Assembly (NCBI GenBank): GCA_963682175.1
Contig: OY821772.1
Span: forward strand, 58,116,925-58,180,924
Direction of reading: 5' to 3'
DNA: 64,000 nucleotides
Source of the DNA: Triglochin maritima
Taxonomy: Eukaryota; Streptophyta; Magnoliopsida; Alismatales; Juncaginaceae
The position numbers were made by a program, and so were the translations under genes. Of the stretch, positions 12,211 through 22,521 are shown piece after piece. The notes under the pieces were generated by a model. The model was not told where the DNA came from. It did no database searches and was given only the letters and a program-made list of their open reading frames with translations. How positions within the stretch are numbered: the first letter of the stretch is position 1; each line of letters begins with the position of its first letter.

Positions 12211-15045
12211 TCATGCAGGAGCATGAATGGTTGAGTGCGAGAGAGGTTCATGAAGGAACATGACCTCCTCGACTTCGGCTGGTGCCCCCTCCAAGTAGGG
12301 TTTGAGGCGTTGTCCATTAACTTTGAACACGTTCCCATTCCCTGGGTTCAAGATGTCAACCGCTCCATGAGGATATACGGTTTGGACAATAAGCGAGCCA
12401 GACCAGCGACTGCGGAGCTTACCCGCAAACAGATGAAGCCGAGAATTGTAGAGCAACACCTTCTGCCCGGCCGTAAACACCTTTCGCATAATCATGCGAT
12501 CTTGAAACATCCTGGCTCAGGACTTATGAATTTTGGCATTCTCGTACGCATCATTGCGTAGCTCTTCTAATTCCACAATGTCGAGCTTACGTTGTACTCC
12601 TGCTTGATCAAGATCCATATTCAGGTTCTTGATCGCCCAGAAAGCACGATGCTCAAGCTCGACGGGTAGGTGGCAAGCCTTGCCTTACACTACCCGATAT
12701 GGGGACATACCCAAATTGGTCTTGTACGCGGTGCGGAAGGCCCACAACGCGTCATTCAACTTGGTTGACCAATCCTTCCTTGAGGAACTAACCGTCTTCT
12801 CAAGAATTTGCTTTAATTGACGGTTTGAGATTTGGACTTGCCCACTAGTTTGCGAATGATATGGGGTCGCAAGCTTGTGGGTGATCGAATATTTCCTCAT
12901 AAGCGCTTCAAAGGAGCGATTACAGAAGTAGGTACCCCTATCGCTGATTATGGTACGAGGAGTACCAAATGTCCCTCAAGAATTTGGTGACCACCTTGTT
13001 GTCATTGGTCTTTGTGGGTATAACCTCAACCCACTTGGACACATAGTCAACGGCCACCAGAATGTAAACATTCCCGAACGAGTTCGAGAAGGGACCAATG
13101 AAATCGATGCCCCACACATCGAAGATGTCGACAACAAGGACATTTTGCAAAGGCATCATGTCACCTCGACCAATCCTACCAAGGTGTTGGCACCTATCAC
13201 ATTGCTTACAAAAGTCGTAAGCATCCTTGAAAAGAGAGGGCCAGTAGAATCCAGATTGGAGCACCTTGGCAGCAGTTTTCTTTGCTCCAAAGTGTCCGCC
13301 ACATGCCTTGGAATGACAGAAGTTGAGCACACTTTGGAACTCAGTATCTGGGACGCACCGCCAGAAAATTTGGTCAGAGCAGTATTTGAATAGGTAGGGG
13401 TCGTCCCAGTGGAAGAATCTGACATAAGATCTAAATTTGGTTTGGTCAGATTTTGACCAACCTACAGGAAGTTGCTCGATCACGAGGTAGTTCACGATGT
13501 CGGCAAACCAAGGGTTATCTTCGATCGTGAACAACTGCTCGTCGGGAAATTTGTCATCAATGATTTGGTCTTGTGGGTTGGTCGTCTCGAGACAAGACAA
13601 GTGGTCAGCTAAAACATTTTCACACTCTTTTTTGTCCCGAATCTCGAGATCGAATTCTTGTAACAACAAGATCCATCTCAAAAGTCGGGATTTTGCATCT
13701 TTCTTCGCCATGAGGTGCTTGATGGCTGTGTGATCAGAATAGATAATCACGTGGGAGTCAATCAAGTACGACCGGAATTTCTCCAAAGCAAATATGATCG
13801 CTAAGAATTCCTTCTCGGTCACAGTGTAGTTCAATTGGGCATCATTGAGTGTTCTACTGGCATAGTAGATCACATGAGGCATTTTGTCCAATCGTTGCCC
13901 AAGCACTGCTCCCACAGCGAAGTCAGATGCATCACACATTAACTCAAAGGGTTCAGTCCACACTGGTGCCTTAATAATGGGAGTTGAAGTCAACTCTTTC
14001 TTCAAGGTCAAAAAGGCATGGTGGCAATCCGGTGTGAACTCAAAAATGGCTTCCTTAGCCAACAAGGCGGTGAGAGGTCGAGCAATTTTGCTAAAATCCC
14101 GAATGAACCGCCGATAGAATCCAGCATGGCCCAAAAAGGCACGGATATCCTTCACATTACATGGCGGTGGGAGATTAACAATGATACCCACTTTGGCGGG
14201 ATCGACCTCAATTCCCCTACTTGAGACCACATGTCCAAGTACAATCCCTCGCTTCACCGTGAAGTGACATTTCTCCCAATTGAGAGCGAGGTGCCTCTCA
14301 CGGCATCGCTTGAGGACAAGGCTCAAGTGATGAAGACACTCATCAAAGGAAGCGCCAAATATGAAAAAGTCTTCCATGAAGATCTCAAGGAAACGCTCAA
14401 CCATATCGGAGAAGATGCTGATCATACACCTTTGAAACGTTGTCGGCGCATTACATAACCCAAATGGCATGCGACGGTAGGCAAACGTGCCAAAGGGACA
14501 AGTAAATGTGGTTTTCTCTTGATCCTCGGGGGCAATGAGAATTTGGTTGTAACTGGAGTATCCATCAAGAAAACAATAATACTCATGTCCGGCCAACCTT
14601 TCCAACATCTGATCAATGAATGACAACGGGAAATGATCTTTCCGCGTTGCCGCATTGAGCTTGCGATAATCAACGCAAACTTGCCAGCCAGTTTGCAGGC
14701 GTGTCGGGATAAGCTCATTATGCTCATTCTCCACAACCGTCACGCCTGACTTCTTGGGAACCACATGGACATGACTCACCCACGAACTATCAGAGATAGG
14801 ATAGATTATGCCATGATCCAAGCACTTAAGAACCTCCTTTCGGACGGCTTCTTTCAGCACAGGATTCAATCTTCGTTGTGGGTCTCTGTGGGGCCTAGAA
14901 TCCTCTTCCATGTGGATCCGATGCTGAACAATACCAGGGCTAATTCCCTTGATATCCTTCAAGGACCACCCGATCGCCTCTTTGTTTTCAAAGAGTACTC
15001 TTTTGAGGGCAACCTCTTGATCTTGTGCAAGATCAGAAGTAATAA
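12211..15045 (-). pseudogene. Athila-type pol: RT, RNase H, integrase
   Basis: Reading begins inside pol ([14 protein letters not shown]); gag and protease are absent. RT shows [33 protein letters not shown] and the fingers-palm block [12 protein letters not shown]. The catalytic box reads FMEDF, where Athila RTs usually have FMDDF, so one metal-binding aspartate is glutamate. RNase H follows ([16 protein letters not shown], then [11 protein letters not shown]). The integrase HHCC motif ([11 protein letters not shown], then CKQCDRCQ) and GIDFIGPF are visible. A small deletion near 12950 shifts frame before the second catalytic aspartate ([13 protein letters not shown] in the next frame). Further stops lie near 12685 and 12515. 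The frame continues through LTR sequence to 15112, which is not part of the gene. Confidence 0.9.
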
Positions 15046-16237
15046 TGATGAAGAAGATAAAAAGACAGGAATGGAAACCCCTAAGGGGTGGAGTGTGTGT
15101 GTGTGTGCACATGAAATAAGTGTGGTGTTGACTTCATACAAGGAGCTCAAGTTAGTTAGTGTTTGTTAATGCATAAGAGGTACCTAATGGCAAAACCTAT
15201 CATTTACAACACTAACTTATGTTAATAATATGAGCAATGCAAGGTTGTTATTAAGACACTTAGACAAGCATGGAATGTACCTAAGCTATGGCAGAAACCA
15301 TCAAGTAAGGTTCTTAATAATTCAAGCAAGCATACAAATATTTCTCACAAAACATTCATATTAGGCATTCAAACTATCTACATAACATGTACACACATCT
15401 ACTCCACCCCCAAAGGGGATGGAACTACTCACACATATTTAAACTAACTACTCTTATAAAATGAAGCATTATACTGAAATGAAACTATACTAATCAAGCA
15501 AGAAATATTAAAGAAGCATAAAACAAAACAAGCACCAAAGCAAACACATTAAAGGAAATTAATTAAGCAAGAATTAACAAGCTAATGAAAACATCTATTA
15601 TTAACTCACTCAATTTACAAGCAGCCCTTCCTCCACCAGAGTTTTGCTTCAAGGCTTCACTCTTAGTAGGGAAGAAGGCCACCAAAGAGAGAGATATGGA
15701 TACAATGGAAGGTGAAGAGTTCTATTTATAAGCATGGAAAAAGTTAATCCGGGGCAATCCCCCGATGTGGGACTAAACCAATACCAAAAATAGCCTAAAC
15801 ACACATTAATACAAGTCCAGGAGAAAGCTTAGCGGATTTGGGTTGATCCAGACCGCCAATTGGCGGCCTATAAACTTCAGATCCGATTGGTTTTGGTTGT
15901 GGGCTTTTTTGTTGGAGTATTTCTTGGTCTTGGATGCATCTACTTTGTTTAGTGCAGCTCCGACCCGAATCGAATTGACAAAATACTCCCCATGATGGTG
16001 TGAAGTTTCCAGTTTTGCTCTTAGGTCCTTCTGTCTTACGTTCAGGTCCTTCTCCCTTGCATCTTGGTCCCCAGGTCTCACAATTAAGTCTTTTTTTCCT
16101 ACTTTTGGGTCCTTTCATGGCTCCTCTTCAAAGCTCTTTATTTCTGAAATTCAAACATAAAACTCGTCACGTAGTATTGCTTAGGTGTAAGATAATAGAT
16201 ATAAGGTACAAATATAAGCATGAGATGATGTCAATCA
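15046..16237 (-). repeat. 5' LTR of the Athila-type element, truncated
   Basis: Matches 9827-11017 of the 3' LTR. The terminal 206 bases, the primer-binding site, gag and protease are missing; LTR sequence joins pol directly. TGATGAAGAAG sits at the break, consistent with end joining at a short homology. Confidence 0.88.
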
Positions 16238-17456
16238 GTGACCCTTTCCCTCAGTGGCCGAGGGAGGGTTGGCCACATCACGGGGAAAACTGCAAAACCT
16301 GAAGGAGCCGGGACGGAAACAAAACAAGAAGAATGGCAAACAATGGACCACCAGGTCATGTCCTGGCTCATCGCATCAATGCAACCCAGTATAACCGAGA
16401 TCTTCATATACAAAGAAAGTGCAAAAGAACTTTGGGATTCTGTTCGTGATCACTATGGGAAGACGGAGAACTTTTCGTACGTATTCAAAATCAAACAGGA
16501 AATCTCCCAGACATGACAAAACGATGCCTCCATCACTGAGTAACTTGGTACTCTCAGAAGACGATGGGATGAGCTAAGGATTTATGAACCTCCAACTACA
16601 GTGCCAAAACCATCCAAAACAGACAAGAACAAAATCAGATCTACCAGTTTTTGGTGGGGTTAAACCTTAGCTATGAAGCCATACGGTCTCAGATCCTCAT
16701 GGCACTGGAGGTACCGAGCCTTGCAACCATCACTAGCCTTATTCAGCGCGAGGAAACCCGAAGTCGAACCATGACCGACAATAACGTTAACACAAACTCC
16801 GACAACCACGCCTTCACCGCCGGTCGAAACAGGCTCAGGGCAACAACAACAACACAAAAAGGTGTTTCGGCAACAAAACAAATGAACACTGCGAAAACTG
16901 TAAGAAACAAGGACATAGTAAAAATGCTTGTTGGTTTCTTTTTCCTCATCTCAGGCTACCCAAGAACGGAGAAAGGAACACCAAAGCAAATATGGTGGAC
17001 GGAATCACCGGCGGATGCACCAGCCAGCCCGGAGGCGGCGACAACCACTCAAACAACCAAAACCCTAGCCCTAACGTAAATGACGAAAATGGAAATAACG
17101 GGAGGCTTTATACTTCAAATCGAGCAACCAGATTCTCCCTCAACCCGAATACATATGGGTCGCGTGATGGGTTATCGGGTGGGCAACCGGATCCGCACCA
17201 AATTAGTGCTCTGGTGGGCCACCTGAATGAGAATTTGGAAAAAAGCACCCCCAGAATAGGTAATCTATCAGGTATGGAACATAATATAAAATTTCATATT
17301 CATGCCATTTCAGGAGCTAAATCTAGCATAAAAAATTCGATTATTGACTCTGGGGCTACCAATCATATGACTGGGGACCCTACTATGCTTAGTAATATGA
17401 AAAACAATCTAAATCTATTAAAAAATTGTTACTGTAGCAAATGGGAATCAAGTTGA
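16238..17456 (+). pseudogene. Element D gag (C-terminal) and protease
   Basis: Resumes with VTLSLSGRGRVGHITG, then MDHQVMSWLIASMQPSI and KELWDSVRDHYG, blocks common in copia gag. A stop near 16515 and frame changes follow; LSYEAIRSQILM is in another frame at 16660. No intact CCHC knuckle was found, though a cysteine-poor remnant may lie near 16880-16960. Protease is recognisable from IIDSGATNHMTGD near 17340. Confidence 0.8.
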
Positions 17457-19000
17457 AATTAAAGGTACATGAGACGCAGAATTACTTAATAGTACTCATG
17501 ATAAAATCTTATATGTTCCTATTTTTGACACAAATTTGCTATTTGTCGCCAGGATAACTAATGCTTAATTGTAATGTTATCTTTACTCCTCATGATGTCA
17601 TCTTTCAGGACCGTACCTCAGGGAGGATGACTGGTAAGGTCATTCTCTTGAATGGATTATATCTCCTCGAACCACCTAAAGCCTTACATGCTGGGTCCAC
17701 AACAAATCACGAACTCTGGCACAAAAGGATGGGACACCCATCTTCTAGTGTGTTAAAATGCTTATTTCCCTTTATTAATTCTGAACCCTTATGCAACATC
17801 TGTCGTTTATCAAAACAAACCCGACTGCCTTTTTCTAGCTCTACTACTAAAACTCAAATTTTGTTTGAATCAGTTCATTCAGATATTTGGGAACCTGCTC
17901 CCGTTAACTCTTACAATGGTTTTCGTTATTTTATTAGCTTCATCGATGATTTTTCTCGTACTACTTGGATTTACTTGTTAAAAACAAAATCAGATGCTTA
18001 CACTATTTTTTGTGAATTTCTTGCATTTGTTGAAAACATGTATAATGCTAAGGTTTGTATTTTTAGATCTAATATTGGCTCGGAATATATGAGTAATATG
18101 TTTCAAAATTTGTTAAAACAAAAAGGATTTTTTCATCAAACTATGTGTATTAATACACCGCAACAAAATGGAATTGCTGAACAAAAAATAGACATCTTTT
18201 AAATGTTACTCGTTCTCTTCTTTTTCAAAATAATGTTCCCAAATGTTTTTGGTCCGATGTTATTCTTACTGCAACATATATTATAAATTGTCTCCCTAGT
18301 CCCACTATTGATAACAAACAACCCTTACAAATTCTACATAATAAGAAAATAACCATTGACCACTTTAAGAATTTTGGTTGCATTTGTTTTGTTCACAGGA
18401 AAAGGGAGAACAAGTTTGATTATAGCTCTATCAAATGTATTTTTTTAGGATATTCCTTTAGAAAAAAAACTACAAATGTTATGACCCCAAAAATTGTAAA
18501 ATGTATGTTTCTAGAGATGTGTCCTTTTTTGAGACTGAATCCTTCTTCCAAAGTAATGAAGACTACGAGACTTCCGCCACGACTCCGCTTCCCACCATCG
18601 ATCTGCTCAACACAACTCCACATCTCCATGACGCTTCGCAAGACCCTCAACAAGTCAAAGACACACCTCAAGATAATCCTCCTCAACAAGTAGGAAACAC
18701 ACCCCAAGACAATCCTCCTGCTGGCGACGAAGGGGGGAATGAAGATGAACTCCCACTAAGAAAGTCCACCCGTCCAACTCGCCCACCTGTTAGATTTAAC
18801 GCCTATATTGTGTCACAGGTTACCTACCCCATTCAGGACTACTTGTCCTATAACTAACTATCCCATATACACCAACCCTTCTTAACTAAAATAGACAAAA
18901 ATAAGGAACCCACCTCCTACCATGAAGCTGTAGGAAATATGAATTGGAATAATGCTATGAAAGAAGAACTAAGAGCCACAGAAAACAATAAAACGTGGTC
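17457..19000 (+). pseudogene. Element D integrase and start of RT
   Basis: The zinc-binding region (ELWHKRMGHPSSS, then CNICRLSKQ) and the core (HSDIWEPAPVNS, then FRSNIGSEYMS and PQQNGIAEQK) are clear between 17700 and 18195. Frames change at about 18200 and 18500. A proline/glutamine-rich linker follows (18550-18790). The start of RT (YHEAVGNMNWNNAMKEEL) ends at KTWSLV, where element C interrupts it. RT resumes at 28754. Confidence 0.85.
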
Positions 19001-20159
19001 GTTAGTGAAGGGAATGTGTTCTAAAAGTTTTACTTTTAAATGTTAATTATTATGAGTTGAATGAGAAATCATTTTGTTCCTTGTTTATGTTATTCGTCTT
19101 TCAGAAGTGTTAAGGAAGAGGCTCTTGGTCCTTAACCGTAGAGCTCTAAAAGATATTGGTTTACATAAAACAAAAGATATTCGCAATCATGGTAATTAAC
19201 ATGGGACATTAATTATCGGGTTAAGATTGTCGTGTTTGGTCATAGATCATTGTAGCTCTACAAGTGAGTGACAACACGGGTATGCAAAAGAGGAAAATAT
19301 TACTTTTGTATACTGAATAGACCTAATAAGTAAAATATTATAGGAATGTGTTTCTGTGTCATTAATATTTTACTGTGTCCTTGGTCCTTTAATATGAGAC
19401 TTATATCCGATCGCTTAAGGAGTTCTTAATTAGATCAGTGTCTTGAACTATCGATCAGTGTAGTGTAAAGGTATCGGTTGGTTAAGTATAACTTTCGTTG
19501 GAGAAGATAGTTAGTCAAAAGATTATCATTGCCCCTCTTAATTGAGTGATGATATTAGTGGGCCCCTTGATAAAGCAAAGTTATAATGTGCACGATGTGA
19601 TTTGAGTTAAGTCACATATTTATAACTAGCTTAAAGAGATCAAGAAATGAATACTAACACAAAGATGACACAATACTACTTTGTGTGTATTCTTAATATC
19701 ATGAGGCAAGGGACGGACACAAGTGGTGCACTCCATCACTAATTGGATCGGGTTTTGGTTCGAGTGGAATTAAGACATCTAACTAATTGGGAGCTATAAT
19801 GTGTAGCTAGATACCGCTTATAGCTTGTGATATTAAGCTCTTAATATCACTGCCAACTTAGTTTAGATCCTCCCATAGGTCACACCACAAAACTGGGAAA
19901 CGAGTAACGGGGATTTTGAGTTCATAGGATGTGTCGGGTTTCATGTAGAAAATATGACACATGGGGTGAACAAGCAAAATCAAAATTATGTTGTGATTAA
20001 TAACATAATTAGAATCTAAATTAAATTCATATGTGATGTAAATATTATAGGGTGTAATGATTGATCATTACATAGGATAATATGTTACATAAGTTGTGAA
20101 TTTACTACTAATCCCGAAATGTCAAATTTTGTAGGGGTTAAACCGAAATTTGACAAGTC

Positions 20160-20408
20160 TGCAGAACAGTGCTCAAACGGTCGACCGGATAGCAGTAAAC
20201 GGTCGACCGATCGGGCACGGTCGACCGGACGTGTCTCGACCGATAACAGGGAATTTTCATATGTTCGAACGGTCGACCGAATGTGATCGGTCGGTCGACC
20301 GAACATTGCGATGGAATAGTTCTTGTTACGAACGGTCGACCGAAACTAGGTTCGAGCGGTCGACCGAACCTTGAAACGGTCGACCGGTCCAGACGGTTTT
20401 GTGCAGAA
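20160..20408. repeat. CGGTCGACCG palindrome module in 5' LTR of element C
   Basis: Eight exact copies of the self-complementary 10-mer begin at 20178, 20200, 20218, 20270, 20292, 20333, 20357 and 20377. Most neighbours are 18-24 bases apart; the wider gaps are 41 and 52. The heptamer TGCAGAA occurs at 20160 and again at 20402, bounding the array as a direct repeat. The related solo LTR at 50333-52093 has no array at the corresponding place (about 51475). The array ends about 190 bases before the TATA box, so it lies in the promoter-proximal U3 region. Function is inferred only. Confidence 0.9.
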
Positions 20409-20576
20409 TTAATTTAAGAATTAATTAGATCATGCATGGAATTGGTCCATAATTGATTTAATTCGTGGCTAATATTATTTATTATTAAATAATGGATGGT
20501 TAGATGGAATTTTGCATGAGATCATGGGCAAGGGGTTGCACATGAATAGGTAATTTGGAGAGAGCTTATAAATACA

Positions 20577-20584
20577 AGCATATT
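20577..20584 (+). promoter_or_regulatory. TATA box of LTR C
   Basis: TATAAATA, conserved in the 3' LTR and as TATAAATA at 51640 in the related solo LTR. It probably sets the start of element transcription near 20610. Confidence 0.65.
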
Positions 20585-21033
20585 TCATTACCCAATTAAT
20601 TGAATTCATTATTTCTTGTGCAAAAATTCTCTCTCCATAATTCTCCAAATTTTCACAAATTCTTAAGTTTAGATTTAGTTTCAAGAGGTCATCTTCTCAA
20701 GGAAACTAAAAGTGTTAGTAATTGGATTCTAAACTCTATTGGAGATCGAGAGGCTAGCTCTTCTCTCTCCAATCTCGTTTAGAGTTTGGTGAAATCTCGG
20801 AGGCATCCGGCGCAGCAACAAGCATCCACAGCGTCTCCGAATCATCAAGAAGTTTTAGAGAACTTCTAGGTATGAATTTCGTAGACTCATGTTTGTTGTA
20901 ATAAGTTTTTAAAACTAGTTATTAAAACAAACCAATACATGCATGAAATAAATCGTAGAAAATTGTAGATGATCCTTATTATACATAAAAATTTCGAAAA
21001 TATATATGTATAATTAAACATGAAATCCAGTAA

Positions 21034-21050
21034 TGGTATCAGAGCTTAGG
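21034..21050 (+). other. Primer-binding site of element C
   Basis: TGGTATCAGAGCTTAGG, one base after the 5' LTR, pairs with initiator methionine tRNA. Confidence 0.9.
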
Positions 21051-21735
21051 GTTCAATTTTCTCATGATTTGTGGCTGTAAACAAATTTAGTTACCATCTA
21101 GGATTTAAACAATTCGTTTTACCGGTTTTTCGGTCTTTAAATGTTTGTTGATATAATTCTCTGTAATAATTCGTCTGAATGTTTTAAGAGTTTTAAAACA
21201 TGCCATGTAATTATTAGAATTAAGATTAAAACATTAGTCTAACTTACAATAATTTTGTTTTATTTAAAAACGATTATTTTGTAAGAGAATCAGCAAAACT
21301 GAAAAACTGTAGTTCATCTTTCCATTGGAAATTGGATGGGCAGCGGTTCAAAATTAATTTTTGAACTATGGATGAATGAAAAATGTTTTAATGGATTTCA
21401 AAATATTTTTCAAAGAATTGTTTAGGATTCTAGATGATTGATAAATTAGATTCTGTAGTTTATTGCAATTGCGTGCATGGATGCTTGAGTTGCTTTGCAG
21501 GATTGTGAGTTTATATGTTCCAAATCAGCAATTATGAATGTATGTAATCATTATTATACAGGGGCTTATGTATGTAAAAGCCAAAATTCTCTCTCTTTCC
21601 GTCTTTTAGATAGTTGCATTTGCATTTGAGAGGTTTTTACATAGGACTTGCACTAGTCGGTTTTTATCGAATGTGAGGAGCATGTATATTTTCCGTAAAA
21701 TCTACATCTCCGGTGCAAGAGGAAGTCGCCGCTGT

Positions 21736-21786
21736 AGCGCATCGATCGAGGATCGAAGATCAGGGATCGAGGATCGAGGATCGAAG
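21736..21786 (+). repeat. GATCGAGG short tandem repeat in leader of element C
   Basis: Six imperfect copies of an 8-base GATCGAGG-like unit lie in the untranslated leader between the PBS and gag. The leader (21051-22521) is otherwise AT-rich with no convincing frame. Confidence 0.6.
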
Positions 21787-22521
21787 GGAACATATAAACT
21801 CACACGATGTGGATTGTGTGAATGTTTAATTTCTGTTTTTATCTTGCTATGCATGTGATGAATGTTAGGATGTGTATGATTAATAATATGCATGATAACC
21901 TAAAATTCTAAATCACATGTTAAATTGTCCAAACAAAAATTAAGAATAAATTTCCTTCTTATTTCATCCACTAGCAGCCATTGATCGAGGGATACTCTGC
22001 TCGCCCTTAGCGGGAGATAGCTCCCTCCATCTTTGGGAATAGTGGGAGATATAATGGTTGTCTGTTGTTGTGCCACAATTAAATATAGGAGGTGTTTCAC
22101 CCTAGTGAACCCCAAGTATGTTTAGTTGTGAATACAATGGATAAACGTATCTCGTATCAAATGAAAATAAGTTTTCTTAACATTACCTAGAGCCCTCGCT
22201 CGGTTTTGGGAAAAAGTTTTTCTTACGAGGATAGGTCGTATTCCCTCATAATTAAAACGACAAGAGTCACAAGAGTTTGAAGATGCTAAATGTTGCTAAA
22301 ATTCAAAAAGGTTGTGATTAGAAAATGTTTTCTTACCTTGATATTGTAATGTATTCGATAACCCTTAGCTAGTCTATATTACGATTGATGGGATCTTGGA
22401 TTGTTGCATTTATGGGCAAATTTTTTTTTGCAACATTTACATTTATATTCAATATATGTATGCATGTGTATTAAAACATAAAATTGGCATTAAAATCCTA
22501 TATGATTTATTTTGTAGGAAA

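Larger units (their letters stand above)
9621..16237 (-). mobile_element. Athila-type Ty3/gypsy element, gag and part of 5' LTR deleted
   Basis: It is flanked by GTGAC at 9616-9620 and 16238-16242, an exact 5-bp target duplication within gag of element D. LTR ends read TGATTGA and TCAATCA. Order on the - strand is truncated 5' LTR, RT, RNase H, integrase, non-coding 3' region, polypurine tract, 3' LTR. RT blocks such as [11 protein letters not shown] and [12 protein letters not shown] resemble the Athila/Tat branch. It is incapable of autonomous movement. Confidence 0.93.
19006..21032 (+). repeat. 5' LTR of element C (2027 bp)
   Basis: Starts TGAAGGGAATGTG and ends GAAATCCAGTA. The target duplication fixes both edges, giving TG...TA ends rather than TG...CA. 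It contains the palindrome array at 20178-20386 and a TATA box at 20577. Related solo LTR: 50333-52093. Confidence 0.92.

Noticed and set aside
20150..20374. Open frames rich in DRSVDR and RSTE in the LTR C array, similar frames at 27863 and 48038
   Set aside because: They are the CGGTCGACCG palindrome read as codons. Both strands give such frames and no start or homology supports a protein.
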